From Paenibacillus catalpae (GTDB taxonomy: Bacteria; Bacillota; Bacilli; Paenibacillales; Paenibacillaceae): a stretch of DNA of 64,000 nucleotides. Location: NCBI RefSeq assembly GCF_900112695.1, contig NZ_FOMT01000006.1, positions 310,001 to 374,000 on the forward strand, written 5' to 3'. This document shows, in pieces, positions 1 to 9,100 of the stretch. The notes under the pieces are model-generated. The model saw only the letters and a program-made list of their open reading frames with translations. It did not search any database and was not told where the DNA came from. The stretch's first letter is position 1. Each line of letters begins with the position of its first letter. Position numbers and translations under genes: made by a program.

Positions 1-519
1 ATCATCTCGGAGCGGCATTTCAGCCGGCTTGCCGGATTCCTTAAGGATGGAGAGATTGTAATGGGCGGCCGTGCCGATGAGCTGTCGAATCAAATGGAGC
101 CAACGGTTCTCACCAAGGTCGATTGGAGCATGCCGGTCATGCAGGAGGAGATCTTTGGTCCAATCCTGCCTGTACTTGTCTACGATGAGCTGCAGGAAGC
201 GATTGATCGGATTAATGAGCGGCCGAAGCCTCTTGCCCTTTACTTGTTCAGCGAGAATCCGGCTATTCAGAAGCGGGTGATAGAGGCGGTACCGTTTGGC
301 GGCGGTTGCATTAACGATACCCTTATGCATTTGGCGACACCTTATCTGCCGTTTGGCGGGGTAGGCGAGAGCGGGACCGGGGCTTATCATGGCGAGTACA
401 GCTTCAAGACCTTCTCCCATATGAAGAGCGTATTGAAGCAAACGACCAAATTTGATTTTGCGTTCCGGTATCCCTCGGCGAAAGGCGGCCTTGCGATCAT
501 CCGGAGGCTGATGAAATAG
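1..519 (+). CDS. Aldehyde dehydrogenase, C-terminal part
   Basis: The frame is open from the left edge, so the N-terminus and catalytic cysteine are outside the window; 172 residues are visible. They carry the C-terminal signatures of the NAD(P)-dependent aldehyde dehydrogenase family: EEIFGPILPV (hinge and cofactor side) and PFGGVGESGTG near the end. The hydrophobic/basic C-terminal tail after SFKTFSHMKSVL resembles class 3 (fatty or aromatic) aldehyde dehydrogenases, which oxidise aldehydes to acids. The family call is firm from the motifs; the substrate cannot be told. A MFS exporter follows after 171 bases with its own possible promoter, so the two need not be co-transcribed. Confidence 0.9.
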   Translation: MISERHFSRLAGFLKDGEIVMGGRADELSNQMEPTVLTKVDWSMPVMQEEIFGPILPVLVYDELQEAIDRINERPKPLALYLFSENPAIQKRVIEAVPFGGGCINDTLMHLATPYLPFGGVGESGTGAYHGEYSFKTFSHMKSVLKQTTKFDFAFRYPSAKGGLAIIRRLMK

Positions 520-566
520 CAGGTAAAGGCCGAACACGGATTATCTATTTTTTACCAAAATTTCGA

Positions 567-596
567 TTGACTTATGCCCGGGTTGCTCAGTAACAT
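567..596 (+). promoter_or_regulatory. Possible promoter before the MFS exporter
   Basis: TTGACT, 18 bases, then TAACAT lies about 95 bases before the exporter start. The -35 is good and the -10 is weak. A second TTGACA at about 617 has no convincing -10 partner. Confidence 0.3.
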
Positions 597-690
597 GGGA
601 GAGCGAGAACCATTACTTGACAGCCGTTGTTCCCCACATCCCTTGGCGTAATGGTGTATTCGAGTGTATTCCATGTAGGAGGTCAATCAG

Positions 691-2241
691 ATGGAACAAC
701 GGTTAAATGATAACCCGCAGGAGCAGGAATTCAGTCTGAAAAGCATTCTGCTTCCGCTTGTTGCGATTATTCTCGGCTGTTTTATGGTTATTCTCGATAC
801 AACGGCCATGAACGTTGCCTTATCGAAGCTCGTAGAGGATTTCCATACGCAGCTTCCTACCCTGCAGTGGACAGTGACGGGCTATATGCTTGCGCAGGCC
901 GCTGTTATCCCGCTTGCAGGCTGGCTGTCCGACCGGTTCGGCGCCAAGACGGTCTTTCTGACCTCGGTTGTTCTCTTCACGCTTGGTTCGCTTCTATGTG
1001 CCCTGCCGAATGACCCGCAGACGCTTATTACGTTCCGCGTTATTCAAGGGCTCGGCGGCGGCTTTGTGCTTCCGGTTGCGATGGCTTATGTCTACCGGCT
1101 GAGCCCGCCTAATAAGGTCGGGCAGGTTATGGGCCTGCTTGGCGTGCCGATCCTGCTCGCTCCGGCAATTGGCCCAATCCTCTCCGGATGGCTGGTGGAG
1201 TACCATTCCTGGCGCTGGATCTTCCTGATCAATCTGCCGGTTGGGATTATCAGCGTATTGTTCGGGCTGTGGAGCCTGCCAAAGCTGTCGACCAAGAAGC
1301 TTGCCGGATTTGATATACCGGGCATGATTCTGGGGCCGCTCGCCTTTGCCGCTTTGTCCTATGGCGTCAACCAGGGAGCAGAGAGCTGGACATCGGATAA
1401 GACGTTAGGCGGTCTGATCGTTGGCGGCGTCGCGCTTATCATCTTTATCTTCGTAGAGCTGCGCGCGAAGCATCCGCTGCTGGATCTTCGGGTGTTCCGC
1501 TCGGTTGACTTCTCGTTTGGCATCGTCGTGCAGTGGATTGTTCAATTCTCGCTGTTTGGCGCGATTTTCCTCTTGCCGCAGTTTCTGCAGCAGGGCCGCG
1601 GATACGGTGCCTTCGATACCGGACTTACCTTATTCCCGCAAGCACTGGCTTCGGCCTGCATGATGCCGATCGGCGGCTATTTGTTCGACCGGATCGGAGT
1701 CCGTTGGCTGGTCGTCATCGGGCTCAGCCTTGTATCGGGCGCGATCTTCCAGTATTCGAATCTCGATATTCATACCGGCAGGGAAGATCTGCTGCTGCCG
1801 CTCATCATGGCAGGCTCGGGTATGGGACTGATGATGATGCCGCTTAATTCTCATCTGATTAATAAGACGCCTCGCGAGCTGGTCAGCCGGGTCACTTCAC
1901 TTACCAGTGCGATGCAGCAGGTTATCAGCTCCCTTGCGGTAGCCCTGCTTGTGACCATTCTGACGAAACGGATTGCAAAGCTGATGACGGAAGCGAATGT
2001 TCCGCCGGAAGTGCTGGCCAGCCAAACCTCGGGTAATGCAGCGCAGGCTGATCCGGAACAGATGCAGCAGCTTCTCGCGCTTGCGGTAGATGCCTTCGAT
2101 TATACGTTTGGCATAATGCTGTTTGTGGCTATAACCGGTGCTGTGTTAGGCTTGCTTCTCCGCAGAGGCAAGAAAACCTCCGGCGAAAGCGCATCGGCAG
2201 AGAAACCGGAAGCGGTACTGGAAGGGCTTCATATGGGGTAA
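691..2241 (+). CDS. DHA2-type MFS multidrug exporter, 14 TM
   Basis: A 516-residue membrane protein of the drug:H+ antiporter family 2 (EmrB/LmrB/QacA type), expected to export drugs or metabolites across the cytoplasmic membrane using the proton gradient. Visible signs are a start preceded by TAGGAGGTC; hydrophobic segments throughout, enough for 14 helices; the MFS loop motif GWLSDRFGAKTVF after the second helix; and the antiporter motif around APAIGPILSGW in helix 5 followed by WRWIFLINLPVG, which is typical of DHA2 members. The length is normal for the family. The C-terminal 25 residues are charged and probably cytoplasmic. A strong terminator follows, so the gene is probably expressed alone. 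The substrate is unknown. Confidence 0.93.
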   Translation: MEQRLNDNPQEQEFSLKSILLPLVAIILGCFMVILDTTAMNVALSKLVEDFHTQLPTLQWTVTGYMLAQAAVIPLAGWLSDRFGAKTVFLTSVVLFTLGSLLCALPNDPQTLITFRVIQGLGGGFVLPVAMAYVYRLSPPNKVGQVMGLLGVPILLAPAIGPILSGWLVEYHSWRWIFLINLPVGIISVLFGLWSLPKLSTKKLAGFDIPGMILGPLAFAALSYGVNQGAESWTSDKTLGGLIVGGVALIIFIFVELRAKHPLLDLRVFRSVDFSFGIVVQWIVQFSLFGAIFLLPQFLQQGRGYGAFDTGLTLFPQALASACMMPIGGYLFDRIGVRWLVVIGLSLVSGAIFQYSNLDIHTGREDLLLPLIMAGSGMGLMMMPLNSHLINKTPRELVSRVTSLTSAMQQVISSLAVALLVTILTKRIAKLMTEANVPPEVLASQTSGNAAQADPEQMQQLLALAVDAFDYTFGIMLFVAITGAVLGLLLRRGKKTSGESASAEKPEAVLEGLHMG

Positions 2242-2247
2242 ATCGAT

Positions 2248-2284
2248 AAGCACTCGGCTTTCATCAGCCGGGTGCTTTTTCTCT
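2248..2284 (+). terminator. Rho-independent terminator of the MFS gene
   Basis: AGCACTCGGCT and AGCCGGGTGCT form a stem around a short loop and are followed by a T run. Confidence 0.85.
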
Positions 2285-2304
2285 TTGAACGGGTATGAAA
2301 TAGC

Positions 2305-2318
2305 TGGAAACGATCACA
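2305..2318 (+). promoter_or_regulatory. Possible catabolite-responsive element (cre)
   Basis: TGGAAACGATCACA matches 13 of 14 positions of the CcpA-site consensus TGWAANCGNTNWCA. It lies 54 bases before the start of the secreted protein gene. No clear promoter was placed next to it, so a role in glucose repression is only inferred. Confidence 0.4.
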
Positions 2319-2371
2319 ATATAACGAGTTCCCATTCACCAAATTTATGCTTGAAGGAGCAAACATTCATC

Positions 2372-3064
2372 ATGAGAGTACAGAACAATCGGTGGAAAAT
2401 GACCATCCTTGCCGCTTCGATGGCGCTCAGCTTAAGCCTTGCGCCGGCGCAGGGCTGGGCAGCTAATCGGGCAAGCGAGCGGGTGTCGCAGCAGGTGTGT
2501 ATCAATCCGGCTGCCGAGAAGCTGAAGGATGATCTGCGGCTGCTGTGGATTGATCATGCGGTATGGACCCGTAATACGATGATCAGCATGCTGGCAGGGC
2601 TGGAGGACGCCAATCCGGTGTTACAACGGCTCCTGAGAAATCAGCAGGATATTGGCAATGCGATTAAGCCTTATTACGGCGAAGAAGCCGGCAATAAGCT
2701 GGCGGGGCTGCTCAAAGAGCACATTGAGCTGGCTGGCAAAGTGATTACGGCGGCGAAGGCCGGCAACAAGACGGATTTCGAGAAGTACAATAAGGAATGG
2801 TTCCGGAACGGCGACGATATCGTGAAATTTCTTAGCGGTGCAAATCCGAACTGGGCTTACGCAGACTTGAAGCAGATGTTCGATAAGCATCTGGATCTGC
2901 TGGCGCTTAACCTGACTTCAAGGCTGGCGAAGGATTGGGAGAAGGATATTGCCGCTTATGACGAAGGGCAGATGCATCTGATGATGCTGTCCGATACGCT
3001 TGCTGCAGGCATCGTGAAGCAGTTCCCCGAGAAGTTTGGCGGTCCGTCTGCGCAAAGCAGATAA
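2372..3064 (+). CDS. Secreted helical protein of unknown function
   Basis: The chosen start (AAGGAG 12 bases upstream) gives 230 residues beginning with a signal peptide: basic MRVQNNRWK, a hydrophobic core, then APAQGWAA as a likely cleavage region near residue 30. The mature part looks all-helical and contains conserved-looking polar positions (DHAVWTRNTM, LLKEHIEL, YNKEWFRNGDDI, FDKHLDLL, YDEGQMHLMMLSDTL), reminiscent of four-helix bundles that bind metals or ligands. That resemblance is an inference; I do not recognise a characterised family. An upstream in-frame extension to 2285 has no ribosome site and would bury the signal peptide. A terminator follows, so the gene stands alone. Confidence 0.7.
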   Translation: MRVQNNRWKMTILAASMALSLSLAPAQGWAANRASERVSQQVCINPAAEKLKDDLRLLWIDHAVWTRNTMISMLAGLEDANPVLQRLLRNQQDIGNAIKPYYGEEAGNKLAGLLKEHIELAGKVITAAKAGNKTDFEKYNKEWFRNGDDIVKFLSGANPNWAYADLKQMFDKHLDLLALNLTSRLAKDWEKDIAAYDEGQMHLMMLSDTLAAGIVKQFPEKFGGPSAQSR

Positions 3065-3082
3065 CTTAACAGCACGAACATG

Positions 3083-3116
3083 AGACTGTCCATTAGCCTG
3101 GGACAGTCTTTTTTTC
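3083..3116 (+). terminator. Terminator of the secreted protein gene
   Basis: AGACTGTCC and GGGACAGTCT pair around a short loop, followed by seven T. Confidence 0.85.
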
Positions 3117-3226
3117 GTCGAAACAGACTTATTTGTCAGGTGTTCATCTCTCACTTCTCCGGTTTTGCCGCTGGCAGTCTCATTAGATAATAGAGTCATA
3201 GCAGGAGCTGATACATCTTAAGACCT

Positions 3227-5251
3227 ATGCAGCCCTATAACAGAACGGAGATGTTGCGAGCTATGAATTTTGGCGTTTGTTATTATCCGGAACATTGGCC
3301 GGAAGAACGTTGGCCGCTCGATGCCAAGCTGATGAGGCAGGCCGGCATAACGACCGTGCGGATCGGAGAATTCTCCTGGTCCAAGCTGGAGCGAAGAGAA
3401 GGGGAGTACAGCTTTGAATGGTTGGACAGAAGCTTGTCTATCCTGGCATCCGAAGGCATTCGGGTTGTGCTTGGCACGCCGACGGCTACTCCGCCCAAGT
3501 GGATTATGGACCGCCATCCTGAAATATACATGCGGGACAATAAAGGGATTGTCCGGGGCTTTGGCCACCGGAGGCATTATTGTTATAACAATCCGGACTA
3601 CCATGTGTATGTCCGTTCTATCGTGACAAAGATGGCGGAGCGGTACGGCAGCAACGAGAGCGTGATAGCCTGGCAGATTGATAATGAGTTTGGCTGCACT
3701 GATACAACCCGCTGCTACTGCCCTAATTGCAGCAGCGCATTCCAGCAATGGCTGGAGGACAAGTATACGGACATTGATAACTTGAACGAGCAGTGGGGAA
3801 CGGTGTTCTGGAGCCAGATTTATAACGCGTTTAGCGAAATTGAGCTGCCTGCCTACACGGTGTTTCCGCTTCATAATCCCGGGATGGAGCTTGATTTCCG
3901 GAGGTTCTCATCGGATTCCGCTGTTCGATTCCAGAAGCTGCAGCTGGACATTATCCGTTCCATTGCGCCAGGGCAGCCGATTACGCACAACATGATGGGC
4001 ATGTTTAATGAGATCAATGACTTTGACTTGTCGAAGGAGCTGGATTTCACCTCGCTGGACAGTTATCCGAACCTGATGTTTGCCGATAAGCCGGACCCTC
4101 GGAATGCGGCACTTGCCCTTGATGCGACCCGCGGCTTCAAGCAATCGAACTTCTGGGTGATGGAGCATCAAAGCGGCCCGCCGGGCGGCAACATCCTGTT
4201 CCCGACTCCAAGGCCGGGCGAGCTCCGCAAATGGACCTACCAATCGGTTGCCCATGGAGCGGATGCGATTCTGTATTTCCGCTGGAGAACCTGCCTATTC
4301 GGGGCGGAGCAGTTCTGGCACGGCCTGCTGCCGCATGACGGCATTCCAGGCCGGCGTTATGAAGAAGCGGCGCGTACGGGAGAAGAGCTGCACCGGCTGC
4401 TGCCTCTTATGGAGGGAATCGGCAGCGGAGCTGAAGTGGCGATTATCCGGTCCTACGAGAACGAATGGATAATGGAGATTCAGCCGCAGACCTTCGAGCA
4501 CTACTATGAGCGGCAGCTGAAGGCTTATTACCGGTATTTCTATAACAACCGGATTCCGGTTGACGTGGTATCGGATGATTGCGATTTCGAAACCTATAAG
4601 CTGGTTGTTCTGCCGCATTATATGATGGCGAAGCCTGGTGTTGCCGAGAAGCTCGAGCGTTATACGGCCGCAGGCGGCACGGTGGTACTCGATATCCGCT
4701 CCGGAACGAAGCTTTGGAACAACCGGATGGATGATACAACGCTGCCGGGAGCATTCCGGGAACTGCTTGGCATCCGCATCACCGACTACGGCACGCTTCG
4801 GAAGGGGGAGTCGCGCCGGATCGAAGCTGCTGATGGCAAGCATATCGGGCAAGGAACGGTCTGGTACGATGTCATCAATTGCGTGAAGGCTGAGCCGATC
4901 GCTTGGTATGCCGAGGATTACATGGCCGGAACACCAGCGGCCACGCGTAATGCCGTAGGCAAGGGTACCGCTTATTACTTTGGCACGGGAGCTGACCCCG
5001 ACTGTATGCTGAGCCTTATGGGCCTAGTGTGCGAATCGGCGGGCATCAGCCCGATTGCCGAGGTATCGGCGCCAGAGGAGGTGGAGCTGGCGAGAAGGGC
5101 TGACAGCGCGCAGCGGTTTATCTTTGCGATTAATCATGCGGGAGAGGAACAGAGCCTTCAGCTTGCTGCACCGATGCGGGAGCTGATCTCGGATCGCGTA
5201 CTGGAAGGCAAAGCCGTTATTCCTGCCTATGGCGTGTACGTATTTGCCTAG
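3227..5251 (+). CDS. GH42 beta-galactosidase with cysteine metal cluster
   Basis: Glycoside hydrolase family 42, which releases terminal beta-galactose by a retaining mechanism. The 674-residue length fits the three-domain family (TIM barrel, trimerisation domain, beta C-domain). Motifs seen: FGVCYYPEHWPEERW at the N-terminus, acid/base Glu in IDNEFGC (Glu154), nucleophile Glu in FWVMEHQSGPPG (Glu313), and the zinc-type cysteines C-T-D-T-T-R-C-Y-C-P-N-C just after the acid/base plus one in HYCYNN. No signal peptide is seen, so it should act in the cytoplasm on imported oligosaccharides. The true start may be ATG 3263, which has GGAG 12 bases upstream and begins MNFGVCYYPEHW. First gene of the 3.2-9 kb set with the importer genes. 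Confidence 0.93.
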   Translation: MQPYNRTEMLRAMNFGVCYYPEHWPEERWPLDAKLMRQAGITTVRIGEFSWSKLERREGEYSFEWLDRSLSILASEGIRVVLGTPTATPPKWIMDRHPEIYMRDNKGIVRGFGHRRHYCYNNPDYHVYVRSIVTKMAERYGSNESVIAWQIDNEFGCTDTTRCYCPNCSSAFQQWLEDKYTDIDNLNEQWGTVFWSQIYNAFSEIELPAYTVFPLHNPGMELDFRRFSSDSAVRFQKLQLDIIRSIAPGQPITHNMMGMFNEINDFDLSKELDFTSLDSYPNLMFADKPDPRNAALALDATRGFKQSNFWVMEHQSGPPGGNILFPTPRPGELRKWTYQSVAHGADAILYFRWRTCLFGAEQFWHGLLPHDGIPGRRYEEAARTGEELHRLLPLMEGIGSGAEVAIIRSYENEWIMEIQPQTFEHYYERQLKAYYRYFYNNRIPVDVVSDDCDFETYKLVVLPHYMMAKPGVAEKLERYTAAGGTVVLDIRSGTKLWNNRMDDTTLPGAFRELLGIRITDYGTLRKGESRRIEAADGKHIGQGTVWYDVINCVKAEPIAWYAEDYMAGTPAATRNAVGKGTAYYFGTGADPDCMLSLMGLVCESAGISPIAEVSAPEEVELARRADSAQRFIFAINHAGEEQSLQLAAPMRELISDRVLEGKAVIPAYGVYVFA

Positions 5252-5295
5252 ATGAGCCGATAACTACAAACTTGCTGTCAAGAAAGGAGACTAAT

Positions 5296-6264
5296 ATGGC
5301 CAAACCCGCCAAAACACTAACGAATCAAGAGATTGTTCAAACGGCCGGGAAGAAGGCGGGCAAAAGCCTCGTCATGCGAAGACAGTATCAGCTGCTTTTG
5401 ATGTCAACGCCTTTCGTGCTTCTCGTTATGCTGTTTTCCTTCGGTCCTCTGTGGGGCTGGATCATGGCTTTCCAGCATTACAAGGTAGCGCTTGGACTGT
5501 GGCAATCGCCGTGGGCCGGCTTCGATAACTTCAAGCTGCTCTTCCAGGATCCCCAGTTCTTTAACGCGCTGCGCAATACCGTCGTCATGGGGGTGCTGAA
5601 CCTGGTGACGGGATTTGTCGGGGCGATTGGTCTCGCGTTATTCCTGAACGAGATCCGGTTCGTATTCTTCAAACGGGTCATTCAGACGTTGACGTATATC
5701 CCGCATTTCGTATCCTGGGTCGTCATTGCCAACATCTTCGCTACGCTGCTGTCCCCGGACGCCGGTGTCGTGAACGCTATTCTGATGAAGCTGGGCTTTA
5801 TTCAGGAACCGCTCTATTTTCTCGGGGAGGAAAAATGGTTCTGGTGGATCCACACGGCGGCGAGCTTCTGGAAGGAGCTTGGCTGGAACACGATTATCTA
5901 CCTCGCGGTGCTGGTAGGCCTTAATCCGGAGCACTATGAAGCCGCGGAAGTTGACGGGGCGACGCGATTTCAGAAGATGCGTTATATCTCCATTCCGGGC
6001 ATCATGCCAACAGCCGTCCTGCTGCTCATTCTGAGCGTTGGATGGATCGTGCAAAGCGGATATGAATCGCAGTTCCTGCTGGGTAATCCGGTTGTCATCA
6101 ACCGCTCTGAGGTGCTCGATCTCTATGCCCTGAACTATTCGACCAGCATAGGCGATTATTCGTACGGCGTAGCGGTCAGTATGTTCAAATCAATTGTGAG
6201 TCTTGTGCTTGTTCTGCTGGTCAATTATACGGCCAAGAAAACATCCGGCAGCCGATTGTTCTAA
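5296..6264 (+). CDS. Sugar ABC importer permease, LplB type
   Basis: Membrane subunit (322 residues) of a carbohydrate ABC importer. It has a long N-terminal segment before TM1 (LLLMSTPFVLLVMLFSFGPLWGW), about six helices, and the ATPase-docking EAA loop EAAEVDGATRFQKMRYISIPGI near residue 215. The start is set by AAAGGAG at 5283, just before ATG 5296. It lies 44 bases after the GH42 gene and 30 before the second permease, so one transcript is likely. As usual for this type, no ATPase is encoded nearby; importers of this class share an MsmK/MsmX-like ATPase encoded elsewhere (known of the family). Confidence 0.92.
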   Translation: MAKPAKTLTNQEIVQTAGKKAGKSLVMRRQYQLLLMSTPFVLLVMLFSFGPLWGWIMAFQHYKVALGLWQSPWAGFDNFKLLFQDPQFFNALRNTVVMGVLNLVTGFVGAIGLALFLNEIRFVFFKRVIQTLTYIPHFVSWVVIANIFATLLSPDAGVVNAILMKLGFIQEPLYFLGEEKWFWWIHTAASFWKELGWNTIIYLAVLVGLNPEHYEAAEVDGATRFQKMRYISIPGIMPTAVLLLILSVGWIVQSGYESQFLLGNPVVINRSEVLDLYALNYSTSIGDYSYGVAVSMFKSIVSLVLVLLVNYTAKKTSGSRLF

Positions 6265-6294
6265 CGGGGCCGGAGCTCCAAGGAGGTGAGAGAA

Positions 6295-7185
6295 ATGTTA
6301 GTCAGGCGGTCCATTGGAGATGTCATCTTTAGTACATGCAATTACATTCTGCTGCTGGCGCTTGGAATCGGAACGCTGTTCCCGTTCCTCAATCTGGCTG
6401 CCATCTCCTTGAACGATGCGGGCGATACGCTGAAGGGCACCATCTACGTATGGCCCCGGGTCTTCACTCTGGAGAACTACAGCACGATTTTCGCCAATGA
6501 AGGTTTGGCGTCGGCAGCGGTTCGTTCAGTCATCCGGACAGTTGTGGGTACTGCGCTTGGCGTCATCTGTACCGCGATGCTCGCTTATGCGCTGAGCAGG
6601 AGGGAATTCTTCCTCCGCAAGACGTATAACATCATTCTGATCATTACGATGTATGTGAACGGCGGGCTAATTCCGTTTTATCTGCTGGTCAAAAATATCG
6701 GACTTATGAATCATGCTGCCGTATATATCCTGCCCACGCTAATTGGAGTATTCAACGTCATCATTATGAGAAGTTATTTCGAGCAGCTGCCCGAAGGTAT
6801 TGTCGAGTCGGCCAGAATCGACGGCGCAACGGATTTCCAGATCCTGTTCCGTATTGTGCTCCAGATCAGCTTGCCCGTCATATCGACAATTACCTTGTAT
6901 ATCGCTGTTTCACATTGGAACTCCTGGTTCGATAACTACCTGTACGCGAGCCGCAACGAGAACCTGAACCTGCTGCAATATGAGCTGCAGAAAATTCTGA
7001 TCAGCTCCGTAAACCAGGTCATGAGCGCCAATACCCACATCGATGCAACGGATGCCAGAAGGACGAACCCGGAGACAATCCGGGCGGCTATGACGATTAT
7101 CGTAACCCTGCCTATTCTGCTGGTTTATCCGTTCCTGCAAAAGTATTTCGTAAAAGGCATGACCTTCGCTGCCATGAAGGAATAG
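6295..7185 (+). CDS. Sugar ABC importer permease, YtcP type
   Basis: Second membrane subunit of the importer, 296 residues, about six helices, with the EAA loop VESARIDGATDFQILFRIVLQ near residue 168 and the usual C-terminal GMTFAAMKE. ATG 6295 is chosen because AAGGAGG at 6280 is well spaced; an in-frame GTG at 6286 overlaps that site. This LplB/YtcP-type pair together with a 550-600 residue binding lipoprotein is the standard Paenibacillus set for complex oligosaccharides. The residues AMTIIVTLPILLVYPFLQKYF form the last helix. Confidence 0.92.
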   Translation: MLVRRSIGDVIFSTCNYILLLALGIGTLFPFLNLAAISLNDAGDTLKGTIYVWPRVFTLENYSTIFANEGLASAAVRSVIRTVVGTALGVICTAMLAYALSRREFFLRKTYNIILIITMYVNGGLIPFYLLVKNIGLMNHAAVYILPTLIGVFNVIIMRSYFEQLPEGIVESARIDGATDFQILFRIVLQISLPVISTITLYIAVSHWNSWFDNYLYASRNENLNLLQYELQKILISSVNQVMSANTHIDATDARRTNPETIRAAMTIIVTLPILLVYPFLQKYFVKGMTFAAMKE

Positions 7186-7256
7186 GCAGCTAAGATTGGT
7201 GTTGTCGGATCATCGAATCCGGTGATATTATCATGACAAGATGAGAGGGTGTCCAT

Positions 7257-8990
7257 ATGTCTAAGACATGGAAAAAAGGGTTAACACTGATGGCTGCTTC
7301 CGTTATGCTCACAGGAGTAATGGCAGGCTGCTCCTCCAATAACAACGGAGGCAGCAATTCGGAAGCCTCGAACAATGGCGGTAATTCGCAGGCTGCTAAT
7401 GCTACAAATGAAGGCGCTTCCACAGAACCGACAAAGGCACCGCTGGAGCCGATTACTTACACCATGAATACGGCAGACGAGAAGTTGACCTGGGATACAC
7501 CAATTACAAAACTGTTTACTGAAAAAACAGGCGTTTCCTTCAAATACGATCTGATCGTAGGCGAGGAAACGCAGAAGCAGGATCTGTGGCTTGCTTCCGG
7601 CGACTATCCGGATATTATGGCGATGGGACCGCAGGAAATCCAGAAATATAAGGACGGCGGTGCTCTGATTCCGCTGAATGATCTGATCGATCAATACGGT
7701 CCGAACATTAAAGAAAAGTTTGGCGAATACTTCAACCTTCTCAAGGATGAAGACGGCAAAATTTGGTCCATCTACGGCGTGAACAAGAGCCGCGAAGCCA
7801 AAGCCGATGCTTCCGCCAACTTTATCGTTCAATACGATGTACTGAAGGAAGCGGGTTATCCGCAGATCAAGACGCTGGATCAGCTGTATGAAATTCTTAA
7901 AGCCTACAAAGAGAAGCATCCGCAGATTGACGGCAAAGATACGATCGGCTTCTCCGGCGCTATGGCCGGCTGGCAGGTCAACATTGAGTACAACAATCCG
8001 ATTATCAGCGCATCAGGGCTTCCTGACCACGGCAATTTCCGGATTGATGAGAGCGGCAATGTGCAGTACAACCCAGTAACTGAAGATGCGAAAAAATATT
8101 ATTCCTTCCTGAACAAGCTTTACCAGAACGGACTATATGATAAAGAAGCTTTCTCCCAGGATGATTTATCGAAGAAGCTGGCACAAGGCCGCGTATTAGC
8201 TGCCTATGCACCAAAATGGATGGTCGGCAACGTGGAAACGCAATTCCGCCAAGACGGACATCCGGAACGTCAATATGCTTACCTGCCGCTGTTCTTCTCG
8301 GAGGATACCGTGGATCAGACCAATACTGTCGTTCCGACTTTTGCCGGCAGCTTGCAGTGGGTAGTGACCAATTCGGCGAAAAATCCGGAGCGGTTCATCC
8401 AGTTCGTAGACTACCTTTTCTCGGATGAAGGCCAGATCCTGTCACAATGGGGTATTGAGGGTACGCATTACGAAGTGAAGGACGGCAAACGCACCTTGCT
8501 GCCAGCCGAGCTGGAAGCGCGCAAAACCGATCCCGACCATGGCACCAAAGAAGGCTTTACGAGCAACGGAACGGGTAGTGGTGCTTGGTTTAACGTAGGC
8601 GATGGCGCCAAGCTGAGTGATGGCGATTATGCGACTCCGCTGACCAAGGATTATCAGCTCAGCGTGTATGATGATATGACCAAAGAAGTACTGGCGAAAT
8701 ACGGAAAAGAAGTGTGGGCAGACTTCCTGCCGCCGGCCGTAGTTGTACCTGGTTACCTGTGGCAAGTATCGCCGCCGGAAAATATCAGCCTGCAAGCGAA
8801 GAAAATCGAAGAAGCCTGGAAGAAGTATTTGCCGAAGCTCATTATGGCGAAGAGTCCGACCGACTTTGACAGCAGCTGGGATGGCATGAAATCTACTATG
8901 GAAAAAGCGGGACTTAAAGATGTGAATGATGCTTATACGAAGCTCTGGGCAGATTTCAACGCCAAATTTAAAGCCACCATCGGGGAGTAA
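7257..8990 (+). CDS. Oligosaccharide-binding lipoprotein of ABC importer
   Basis: A 577-residue extracellular solute-binding protein, expected to be lipid-anchored outside the membrane and to deliver sugar to the two upstream permeases. The signal sequence ends in the lipobox VMAGC (Cys near residue 24), followed by a flexible Asn/Gly/Ser-rich linker to about residue 55, then the binding lobes. The length and the segments WLASGDYPDIM and WVVTNSAKNPERFIQFVDYLFSDEGQ are typical of LplA-like, family 1 binding proteins. The start follows GAGAGGGTG. The strong hairpin after the stop separates the importer genes from the two-component pair. The ligand is inferred from the locus to be a galactose/rhamnose-containing oligosaccharide. 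Confidence 0.92.
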   Translation: MSKTWKKGLTLMAASVMLTGVMAGCSSNNNGGSNSEASNNGGNSQAANATNEGASTEPTKAPLEPITYTMNTADEKLTWDTPITKLFTEKTGVSFKYDLIVGEETQKQDLWLASGDYPDIMAMGPQEIQKYKDGGALIPLNDLIDQYGPNIKEKFGEYFNLLKDEDGKIWSIYGVNKSREAKADASANFIVQYDVLKEAGYPQIKTLDQLYEILKAYKEKHPQIDGKDTIGFSGAMAGWQVNIEYNNPIISASGLPDHGNFRIDESGNVQYNPVTEDAKKYYSFLNKLYQNGLYDKEAFSQDDLSKKLAQGRVLAAYAPKWMVGNVETQFRQDGHPERQYAYLPLFFSEDTVDQTNTVVPTFAGSLQWVVTNSAKNPERFIQFVDYLFSDEGQILSQWGIEGTHYEVKDGKRTLLPAELEARKTDPDHGTKEGFTSNGTGSGAWFNVGDGAKLSDGDYATPLTKDYQLSVYDDMTKEVLAKYGKEVWADFLPPAVVVPGYLWQVSPPENISLQAKKIEEAWKKYLPKLIMAKSPTDFDSSWDGMKSTMEKAGLKDVNDAYTKLWADFNAKFKATIGE

Positions 8991-9022
8991 CTAACTTAAG
9001 CCAGGCTGTAAGCTATATACCG

Positions 9023-9060
9023 CGTACGCCTTGACACTTGTGCAAGGCGTACGTTCTTTT
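9023..9060 (+). terminator. Terminator after the binding-protein gene
   Basis: A perfect 11-base inverted repeat, CGTACGCCTTG and CAAGGCGTACG with a 9-base loop, is followed by TTCTTTT. Read-through into the kinase gene is possible, since the kinase starts 40 bases later. Confidence 0.8.
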
Positions 9061-9100
9061 GCTTCACCGTACACTCCATGGAGGGCGAGGGATAAGACGC

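Noticed and set aside
9023..9053. Perfect 11-base inverted repeat as an operator for the kinase gene
   Set aside because: The T-rich tail directly after it and its place behind a stop codon fit a terminator better.
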